From contig DDFE01000138.1 in the NCBI GenBank assembly GCA_002336985.1, positions 1 to 11,364 of the forward strand: a DNA stretch of 11,364 bases, given 5' to 3'. Positions 6,297 to 11,364 of this stretch are shown here, piece by piece (the stretch's first letter is position 1; every line of letters begins with the position of its first letter). The stretch comes from Sphingomonadales bacterium UBA1936. GTDB taxonomy: Bacteria > Pseudomonadota > Alphaproteobacteria > Sphingomonadales > Sphingomonadaceae. The notes under the pieces are model-generated. The model made no database searches. It was not told the origin of the DNA and saw only the letters and a list, made by a program, of their open reading frames with translations. The position numbers and the translations under genes were made by a program.

Positions 6297-7742
6297 CTAT
6301 TGAGCGGTCGGCGCGGTCGTCCATCCGAGTGCGGGAATAGTGATCGATCGTCGCCCCGACAGGTCGACACGCGACACAATGATGTCGCGTTCCTCCATAT
6401 AGTTCACCACACGCCGCGCGCGGCCGATCGAACTTGTGCCATACACTCGCGCCAGTTCTTCGTCGCTTGGTCCCGGCAGGTTTTCGGACGCGGCGCGCGC
6501 GATAAGCAGGAATGCTCCGAGCATCTCGTCCGGCACCCTGCTTCCCGCTTCGAGCGCCAACGCCCATTCATCGTCCAGCCCTTCGAAAATGCCGGCGCGG
6601 GCGGCGGCGAGTCGGCGCGCAAAGGCGGTCATTTCGAGCGGCGGCGTCCGAAGGCCTGACATCCGGCAGCGGACCTGGAAATCCTGGAACAACACGGCAG
6701 CCGATTTGCCCGCGGCATCGCTGTCACTCACGATCGCATGGAGTGCTGCGACCATGATCGGTTCCGGATCGATCGTTTCGGCATTTGCCTCGGCCACCGG
6801 CACTGTGGGCTGGCGCGCAAGGTCCTCGAGCAACGACGCGGCAAGTTGCGGTTTCGGCACGGGTGCAGACACCTGCGGCTGCGCCTCCTCCATGTCTGCA
6901 AGCAGGAACTGCCGCATGTCGCCCGAGGGCGCTTCGGGCAACGGCACGAGCGTCGGGCTGCTGCTTCGCGCCGAGGTTTCGACCGTACCGATCCGGACCA
7001 TGACCGGGCGGCGAGCAATTGCGGGGCCGAGACCGAGGAATGTCCCGCGCGCAAGGTCGCGGATCGATTCCGCCTGCCGCCGCTCCATGCCCAGCAAGTC
7101 CGCCGCACGCGCCATGTCGATGTCGAGGAAGGTGCGCCCCATCAGGAAATTGCTCGCCTCTGCAGCGACGTTCTTCGACAGCTTGGCCAGGCGCTGGGTC
7201 GCAATGATACCCGCAAGTCCGCGCTTGCGTCCGCGTGACATGAGGTTGGTCATGGCACCCAAAGAAGCGCGGCGCACTTCTTCGCTGATCTCGGCCCCTG
7301 CGGCGGGCGCGAATATCTGCGCCTCATCGACCACGACAAGTGCCGGAAACCAGTGCTCGCGCGGCGCATCGAACAGGCCGGACAGGAACGAAGCCGCACA
7401 GCGCATCTGCCCTTCCATCTCCAGCCCCTCAAGGCTGAGCACCGCGGACGTGCGATGTTCGCGGCATCGGCGCGCGAAATGAACTATTTCAGCGGCGGAG
7501 TAATCGACGGCCTCGATCGCGACATGGCCATGAGGACCGGACAGGGTGACGAAGTCGCCCTCGGGATCGATAATGATCTGCTGGACCTGCCCCGCGCTTC
7601 GTTCGAGCAGGCGGCGCAACAGGTGGGATTTGCCCGAGCCGGAATTTCCCTGCACCAGCAGGCGGGTGGCCAGCAGTTCCTCGAGATCGACGAATGCCGG
7701 ACTTCCACCGGCATCGAGTCCCATGTCTACCTTGAACGTCAT
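6297..7742 (-). CDS. HerA-like ATP-binding protein (DUF87 type)
   Basis: A 481-residue P-loop ATPase of the HerA/FtsK clan, proteins that usually form hexamers pumping DNA. Numbering from ATG 7742, Walker A is GNSGSGKS (32-39, with K38) and Walker B is ALVVVDEAQIF (about 134-144, with D139 and E140). The segment MSRGRKRGLAGIIATQR (168-184) matches the HerA arginine-finger and sensor region. A variable linker rich in Pro and Ala (about 265-340) leads to a C-terminal part (about 370-475) with EELARVYGTSSIGRARRVVNYMEE, which looks like a winged helix with a final beta-wing, so a DNA-binding role is likely (inference). An in-frame ATG at 7790 would add 16 residues; neither start has a good ribosome binding site. 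No nurA-like nuclease gene is next to it. The role in this organism is unknown. Confidence 0.85.
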   Translation of the reverse strand: MTFKVDMGLDAGGSPAFVDLEELLATRLLVQGNSGSGKSHLLRRLLERSAGQVQQIIIDPEGDFVTLSGPHGHVAIEAVDYSAAEIVHFARRCREHRTSAVLSLEGLEMEGQMRCAASFLSGLFDAPREHWFPALVVVDEAQIFAPAAGAEISEEVRRASLGAMTNLMSRGRKRGLAGIIATQRLAKLSKNVAAEASNFLMGRTFLDIDMARAADLLGMERRQAESIRDLARGTFLGLGPAIARRPVMVRIGTVETSARSSSPTLVPLPEAPSGDMRQFLLADMEEAQPQVSAPVPKPQLAASLLEDLARQPTVPVAEANAETIDPEPIMVAALHAIVSDSDAAGKSAAVLFQDFQVRCRMSGLRTPPLEMTAFARRLAAARAGIFEGLDDEWALALEAGSRVPDEMLGAFLLIARAASENLPGPSDEELARVYGTSSIGRARRVVNYMEERDIIVSRVDLSGRRSITIPALGWTTAPTAQ

Positions 7743-7808
7743 CCGCTCGCCTGGTCGATCTCGCTGAGACGGAAAGACCCGAAGCATCATGACGGGTCAT
7801 CGGGAAAT

Positions 7809-7884
7809 TGGTGGAGCCTAGCGGGATCGAACCGCTGACCTCAACACTGCCAGTGTTGCGCTCTCCCAGCTGAGCTAAGGCCCC
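7809..7884 (-). tRNA. tRNA-Ala (anticodon GGC), CCA encoded
   Basis: Read leftward from 7884, a complete cloverleaf folds. The acceptor arm is GGGGCCT with AGGCTCC, containing G3-U70, the main identity element for alanyl-tRNA synthetase. The D arm contains AGCTCAGCTGGGAGAGC. The anticodon stem CAACA/TGTTG closes the loop CTGGCAG, giving anticodon GGC, which reads GCC and GCU. The T loop is TTCGATC between GCGG-type stems. A73 is at 7812 and CCA is encoded at 7811-7809. It lies between the FYDLN-acid gene and the HerA-like gene, all leftward. Confidence 0.98.
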
Positions 7885-7889
7885 AATCC

Positions 7890-7924
7890 AAGGACGCGCC
7901 CCATAAGTCAGGCGGCGCGCCCTT
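7890..7924 (-). terminator. GC-rich hairpin between the FYDLN-acid gene and tRNA-Ala
   Basis: On the leftward transcript, AAGGGCGCGCC (7924-7914) and GGCGCGTCCTT (7900-7890) pair over 11 positions, one of them G-U, around a 13-base loop. It follows the stop codon at 7938 by 13 bases and ends 5 bases before the tRNA. It lacks a proper T run (CTTGGATT follows), so it may be a weak terminator, a processing site or simply a structured spacer. The bases TATATT at 7927-7932 could be a -10 box for the tRNA, but no -35 was found. Confidence 0.4.
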
Positions 7925-7937
7925 GCAATATAAGAGT

Positions 7938-8258
7938 TTACTGGTCGTCGTCGCCCTGGTCGGTATCGACACCCAGGTCGTCGTCGCCACCCAGATCGAC
8001 CTCGTCGTCGGGCGACTTTTCCGCGTCCTCGTCGACGACATCCAGATCGATGTCCGCGACTTCCAGATCGTCGTCCTTCACGGCATCCTTCTTGGGCTGC
8101 TCATCGAACGGCAGCGGCTGCTTCGACTTCAGGACCGGTTCGGAAACCCACTGGTTGCCGCAGTTGATGCAAACCAGGGGATCATCCTTGGTCAGATCGT
8201 AGAAACGCGTACCGCACTTCGGGCAAGTGCGCTTCGTGCCCCATTCAGGCTTTACCAT
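7938..8258 (-). CDS. FYDLN acid domain protein (TIGR02300 family)
   Basis: A 106-residue protein of unknown function found widely in alphaproteobacteria. The N-terminus (MVKPEWGTKRTCPKCG) begins a zinc ribbon with C12-x-x-C15 and C30-x-x-C33. The family stretch FYDLN appears here as FYDLTKDDP (19-27), with the usual asparagine replaced by threonine. From residue 56 to the end the protein is a highly acidic, probably unstructured tail of Asp and Glu, encoded by runs of GAC/GAT that make the DNA look like a GTC repeat. ATG 8258 was chosen because it starts the family's conserved MVKPEWGTKR; the frame itself is open much further upstream. It is divergent from aroA, a neighbourhood seen in related bacteria. 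Role unknown; the zinc ribbon suggests nucleic acid or protein contacts. Confidence 0.9.
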   Translation of the reverse strand: MVKPEWGTKRTCPKCGTRFYDLTKDDPLVCINCGNQWVSEPVLKSKQPLPFDEQPKKDAVKDDDLEVADIDLDVVDEDAEKSPDDEVDLGGDDDLGVDTDQGDDDQ

Positions 8259-8288
8259 CGGTCGAAATGCTCCGGAAAAATTCTGGCT

Positions 8289-8317
8289 GTCGTCGTGCGT
8301 GAAACACGCCGGACGAC
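8289..8317. repeat. Interrupted hairpin in the aroA upstream region
   Basis: GTCGTCGTGCGTG (8289-8301) and CACGCCGGACGAC (8305-8317) are reverse complements at 11 of 13 positions, with a two-base mismatch in the middle and an AAA loop. The element lies in the 111 bases between the divergent FYDLN-acid and aroA genes, 52 bases before the aroA start. It could be an operator or a leader hairpin; no T run follows. No clear promoter boxes were found in this gap. Confidence 0.4.
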
Positions 8318-8369
8318 GAAGGAGCGCGCCCTTGCCACGAGACGAGGCCGCTGTCAAAGCCGCCGCGCC

Positions 8370-9686
8370 ATGGCCGACCCCCGCTCCTTCTCCGCCTCGG
8401 GCCCCTTGCGTGGCTCGATCACCGTTCCGGGTGACAAATCTATCTCGCACCGCGCGCTCATGTTCGCGAGTCTTGCTGCTGGCGAGTCGGTGATCGAGGG
8501 ATTGCTGGAGGGCGAAGACGTGCTCGCCACGGCTGCCGCCATGCGTGCGATGGGCGCGACGATCGAGAAGCGCGGTGATCGCTGGCACGTCTGGGGCGTG
8601 GGTGTCGGCGGCCTGCTGCAGCCGCAGACTGCGCTCGAGATGGGCAATTCGGGGACCTCGACACGCCTGCTGATGGGGCTCGTCGCAAGCCATCCGATCA
8701 CCTGCAACTTCACGGGCGACGCGTCGCTCAGCAAGCGGCCGATGGGCCGCGTTATCGACCCGCTGTCGACGATGGGCGCGGAGTTCACCGCCAGCCCGGG
8801 CGGACGCCTGCCACTGATGGTGCGAGGCCTGTGTCCCGCCGTGCCGATCGAATACCGTTTGCCGGTCGCTTCGGCACAGGTGAAGTCCGCGGTGCTGCTT
8901 GCCGGCCTCAACACGCCCGGCATTACCCGCGTGATCGAACCAGTGCCGACCCGCGATCATAGCGAACGGATGCTGACCGGCTTCGGAGCCGAGCTAGCTG
9001 TCGAGACAGATAGCAAGGGCGTGCGAACCATATCGATCCGCGGTGAGGCGGAACTTAAGCCGCAGAACATCATCGTCCCCGGCGACCCCTCCTCCGCCGC
9101 TTTTGCAACCGTCGCCGCGTTGATCGTGCCGGGATCGTCGGTCGTCATCGGCAACGTCGGCATGAACGAGACACGGAGTGGCATCTACACCGTCCTCAAG
9201 GCGATGGGCGCAGACATCGAATTCGGGCAGCAGCGCACTGTGGGCGGCGAGCCCGTTGCCGACCTGATCGTCACCCATAGCGCGCTGACCGGCATCGAGG
9301 TGCCACCCGAGATCGCACCGACAATGATCGACGAATACCCTGCCCTGTTCGTCGCGGCCGCCCTCGCCAGCGGCCGCACGATCATGCGCGGGATCGAGGA
9401 GATGCGGGTCAAGGAATCCGACCGGATCGCGACCATGGCGACAGCTCTCACCGCGTGCGGCGCACGTGTCGAAGAATTGCCGGACGGCCTGATCGTCGAG
9501 GGCACCGGCGGCGAACCCCTGGCAGGCGGCGCAACCATTGCAACCCACCTCGACCACCGCATTGCCATGAGCATGGCGGTCGCAGGGCTCGCCAGCCGGT
9601 CGACGGTCACCATCGACGATATGGCGCCTGTCGCAACAAGCTATCCCGCGTTCGAGGCCGATATCGCCGGGCTGATGGCATCATGA
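8370..9686 (+). CDS. aroA: 3-phosphoshikimate 1-carboxyvinyltransferase (EPSP synthase)
   Basis: Condenses shikimate-3-phosphate with phosphoenolpyruvate to EPSP, the sixth step of the cytoplasmic shikimate pathway. The 438 residues show GDKSISHR (21-28, with K23), EMGNSGTSTRLLMG (90-103), GDASLSKRPMGR (116-127), SAQVKSA (168-174), MIDEYP (319-324, catalytic D321), RVKESDR (346-352, with E349) and LDHRIAM (394-400). Overall the sequence resembles class II enzymes such as that of Agrobacterium CP4 (LLEGEDV, GDASLSKRPMGR, AQVKSAVLLAGLNTPG). Position 95 is glycine, as in glyphosate-sensitive enzymes, not the alanine of CP4. ATG 8370 was chosen since no in-frame start lies just upstream and the protein aligns from there; the ribosome binding site is poor. 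The stop overlaps the next gene by 4 bp (ATGA). Confidence 0.97.
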   Translation: MADPRSFSASGPLRGSITVPGDKSISHRALMFASLAAGESVIEGLLEGEDVLATAAAMRAMGATIEKRGDRWHVWGVGVGGLLQPQTALEMGNSGTSTRLLMGLVASHPITCNFTGDASLSKRPMGRVIDPLSTMGAEFTASPGGRLPLMVRGLCPAVPIEYRLPVASAQVKSAVLLAGLNTPGITRVIEPVPTRDHSERMLTGFGAELAVETDSKGVRTISIRGEAELKPQNIIVPGDPSSAAFATVAALIVPGSSVVIGNVGMNETRSGIYTVLKAMGADIEFGQQRTVGGEPVADLIVTHSALTGIEVPPEIAPTMIDEYPALFVAAALASGRTIMRGIEEMRVKESDRIATMATALTACGARVEELPDGLIVEGTGGEPLAGGATIATHLDHRIAMSMAVAGLASRSTVTIDDMAPVATSYPAFEADIAGLMAS

Positions 9687-9937
9687 ATTCGCTCACCGCC
9701 GACATCATCGGGATCTGCGGCAGCGTGATCTTCATCGGGGCGTTTCTCTACGCGAACATTTCACCGGCAATGAACAAGATCCTCTTCAACGCGTTGAACC
9801 TTGTCGGCGCGGTCCTGCTGCTGATCTCGCTGTCGGTGAACTTCAACCTCGCGGCGACCTTCCTGGAGGCTGTCTGGGGATGTATCGCGCTGGTCGGCCT
9901 GATCAGCGCACTCAGATCGCGGGGCAAGGCATCATGA
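9683..9937 (+). CDS. Small three-helix membrane protein, CBU_0592-like
   Basis: An 84-residue hydrophobic protein with three probable membrane helices at about 5-26, 34-52 and 57-77, and a short basic end (RSRGKAS). The arrangement, with IGxxGSVxFIGAFLYAN, then NxxLFNALNLVGAVLLLISL and a last helix with EAVWGCIALVGL, resembles the CBU_0592-type small membrane proteins, whose function is unknown. The ATG overlaps the aroA stop by 4 bp, and its own TGA overlaps the cmk start by 4 bp, so it is tightly coupled to both. This placement and the conserved pattern argue strongly that the gene is real. No catalytic motif is visible, and a link to nucleotide or aromatic metabolism cannot be claimed. Confidence 0.85.
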   Translation: MNSLTADIIGICGSVIFIGAFLYANISPAMNKILFNALNLVGAVLLLISLSVNFNLAATFLEAVWGCIALVGLISALRSRGKAS

Positions 9938-10557
9938 TCATCGCCGTCGACGGACCCGCCGCCTCCGGCAAAGGCACGATCGCACGGGCGCTGGCCCAGC
10001 ATTACGACCTGCCGCATCTCGATACCGGCCTGCTCTATCGCGCAACGGGATTATCGGTTCTGCGTCACGGCGGTGATCCGGCGAACGAGTCAGATGGCGT
10101 AGTCGCTACCGATTTCAGCGATGCGATGCTCCACGATCCAGACATACGGTGCGAGGCGGCGTCGCGGGCGGCATCGGTCGTGTCGGCACATCCGTCTGTC
10201 CGCCAAGCGTTGCTCGACCGCCAGCTCGCGTTCGCGAACCAGCCAGGCGGCGCTGTGCTCGACGGACGCGACATCGGCACCGTGATCGCGCCCGACGCCG
10301 ATGCAAAGCTGTTCGTGACCGCAACAGCCGTCATCCGCGCCAAGCGCCGCTTTGCGCAGCTGGTCGGCGAAGGCAGCCGCGTCGATTACGAGCATGTCCT
10401 GACCGATATCCTCGACCGCGACGAACGCGATTCCGAACGCGCGACAGCGCCGTTGCGCCAAGCCGGCGATGCTCACTTGCTGGACACCAGCGACATGACC
10501 ATCGCCGAAGCGATCGCCAGTGCGATACAACTCGTCGAGACACGCAAAATCGGCTAG
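9934..10557 (+). CDS. cmk: Cytidylate kinase
   Basis: Phosphorylates CMP and dCMP with ATP to the diphosphates, recycling and supplying cytidine nucleotides in the cytoplasm. The 207 residues start MIIAVDGPAASGKG, with the P-loop at 7-14, followed by LDTGLLYRA (the YxxxDTGxxYRA-type CMP-binding start of the family), DGRDIGTVIAP (about 109-119), and the lid region RAKRRFAQL followed by DILDRDERDSERATAPLRQA, with the conserved RDxxDSxRxxAPL pattern. The end has LLDTSDMTIAEAI, also typical. The length is slightly below the usual 220-230. ATG 9934 overlaps the preceding stop by 4 bp (ATGA). In many alphaproteobacteria rpsA follows cmk; here a protease gene follows after 9 bases. Confidence 0.96.
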   Translation: MIIAVDGPAASGKGTIARALAQHYDLPHLDTGLLYRATGLSVLRHGGDPANESDGVVATDFSDAMLHDPDIRCEAASRAASVVSAHPSVRQALLDRQLAFANQPGGAVLDGRDIGTVIAPDADAKLFVTATAVIRAKRRFAQLVGEGSRVDYEHVLTDILDRDERDSERATAPLRQAGDAHLLDTSDMTIAEAIASAIQLVETRKIG

Positions 10558-10566
10558 GCTTCGGCC

Positions 10567-11364
10567 ATGCCCGGCCTTGCTCAGAACTGGCGGCGGATAG
10601 TGGCAACTCTCGTTGCCGCCGCGAGTGTGGGCGCCGCCCCTCCCCGGGAGGACAAGCGATCGCTCCCCCCTGCACCAATGCCGCCCTTGACCGTGGCGGA
10701 ACACGACAGTCAGCTCACCATCGCCGGGCAGGATCTGAATGCGCGCAAGGTCAACACCCGCATGACCGTGATCGTGCACGTCAACGACAAGGGTCCCTAT
10801 CGCTTCGTGGTCGATAGCGGTGCGGATACGACAGTAGTGGGCCAGCGCATCGCACGGGCGCTCGCACTGCCATTGGGGCGGCCCGCCATCCTGAATGGCA
10901 TCACGGCCACAAACCGTGTCGATCGCGTTCTCGTCGATTCCCTGACGATCGGCGACACGACCATAAACAACCTGCAACTCCCGGTACTGAACGAAGCGGA
11001 CCTTGGTGGAGAGGGCATGATCGGCATCGACGGGTTGGTCGAACAACGCCTCATGCTCGATTTCGAAAAGCGCGTGATCAAGGTGGAAGACGCCCGGCGA
11101 CCGGCGCCTCGTTATGAGAACGGCGACATCGTCGTCACCGCGTACCTGCGTCGCGGACAGCTGATCATGACCCAGGCGCGCGCGAATGGCCGACAGGTGA
11201 GCGCGGTCATCGACACGGGTTCCGAAATTACGATCGGCAATATCGTCTTGCGTGACCAACTCCTGCGACGCGGCGCCAAGATGACGCCGATTGAGGTAAC
11301 GGGCGTCACGGGCGTCACGATCAAGCTGCAAGTCGCACGCGTGCGCGAGTTGCGCCTTGGCCCG
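10567..11364 (+). CDS. Retropepsin-like aspartyl protease, two domains, 3' end missing
   Basis: The frame from ATG 10567 runs open for 266 codons to the right edge, so the C-terminus is missing. Residues about 8-24 form a signal-like segment (RRIVATLVAAASVGAA), pointing to export. A first retropepsin-like domain has the catalytic motif VVDSGADTTVV (D83) and a second-strand pattern MIGIDGL (151-157) followed by LMLDFEKRVI. A second domain begins after an RPAPRY linker and carries AVIDTGSEITIG (D216). Two D-[TS]-G motifs in one chain could let a single polypeptide form the two-aspartate active site that retroviral proteases build by dimerisation (inference). The substrate is unknown. It starts 9 bases after cmk and is probably in the same operon. 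A short tandem repeat near 11300 encodes TGVTGVT. Confidence 0.85.
   Translation, partial: MPGLAQNWRRIVATLVAAASVGAAPPREDKRSLPPAPMPPLTVAEHDSQLTIAGQDLNARKVNTRMTVIVHVNDKGPYRFVVDSGADTTVVGQRIARALALPLGRPAILNGITATNRVDRVLVDSLTIGDTTINNLQLPVLNEADLGGEGMIGIDGLVEQRLMLDFEKRVIKVEDARRPAPRYENGDIVVTAYLRRGQLIMTQARANGRQVSAVIDTGSEITIGNIVLRDQLLRRGAKMTPIEVTGVTGVTIKLQVARVRELRLGP

Noticed and set aside
6436..7482. A 348-codon open frame on the plus strand
   Set aside because: It is antisense to the HerA-like ATPase, and its Ser/Arg/Ala-rich composition is typical of shadow frames.
7940..8060. Apparent GTC trinucleotide repeat
   Set aside because: It is explained by Asp codons in the acidic tail of the FYDLN-acid protein and is not a regular tandem array.
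8259..8960. Upstream extension of the FYDLN-acid frame on the minus strand
   Set aside because: It overlaps aroA antisense, and the family's conserved N-terminus starts at 8258.
11295..11320. Short tandem repeat of ACGGGCGTC
   Set aside because: Only about two copies, in frame inside the protease gene (TGVTGVT), with no sign of a mobile or regulatory element.
10090..11331. A 413-codon open frame on the minus strand
   Set aside because: It is antisense to cmk and the aspartyl protease gene, both with clear catalytic motifs, and its own translation resembles nothing.
1..11364. CRISPR array, insertion sequence, prophage or attachment site
   Set aside because: No regularly spaced repeats, transposase or integrase motifs, or tRNA 3'-end duplication were seen; the single tRNA has no repeated 3' segment that I could find nearby.

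Overview
The window looks like ordinary chromosomal DNA from a high-GC alphaproteobacterium, most likely of the Sphingomonas group. The clues are the pgsA-moaD-moaE arrangement, a FYDLN-acid (TIGR02300) gene divergent from aroA with tRNA-Ala(GGC) beside it, the aroA-cmk cluster, and strong G/C preference at third codon positions. No integrase, transposase, insertion sequence, CRISPR array or phage gene was seen. The assignment comes from recognising families, not from a database search.

Layout: (1) 1-1320: a partial serine acetyltransferase gene (cysE-like, minus, running off the left edge), divergent from a TauE/SafE-type anion transporter, so a sulfur theme. (2) 1302-2565 (minus): pgsA, moaD and moaE with stop/start overlaps, making phosphatidylglycerophosphate and the two subunits of molybdopterin synthase. 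(3) 2645-3913 (plus): a stand-alone LplT-like major facilitator, followed by a strong intrinsic terminator. (4) 4057-5642 (minus): a small membrane peptide gene, an ECF sigma factor and a one-helix membrane protein that is probably its anti-sigma factor. (5) 5791-6276 (plus): a lipid-anchored class I cytochrome c. Between it and the sigma cluster lies a promoter region with three copies of a 7-mer. (6) 6297-7742 (minus): a HerA-like ATPase with a probable C-terminal winged helix. (7) 7809-7884: tRNA-Ala(GGC) with encoded CCA. (8) 7938-8258 (minus): a FYDLN-acid zinc-ribbon protein. (9) 8370-11364 (plus): aroA, a CBU_0592-like small membrane protein and cmk, all overlapping by 4 bp, then a two-domain retropepsin-like aspartyl protease cut by the right edge.

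The genes are mostly housekeeping: cysteine, aromatic amino acid, nucleotide, molybdenum cofactor and phospholipid synthesis. The least explained parts are the sigma/anti-sigma/small-peptide cluster with the repeat-bearing promoter region facing a cytochrome gene, the HerA-like ATPase, and the secreted double aspartyl protease. I found no convincing evidence of a wholly new system. No gene-free stretch exceeds 300 bases; the longest gaps are 413-558, about 5661-5790, 3914-4056 and 8259-8369, and their contents are described.
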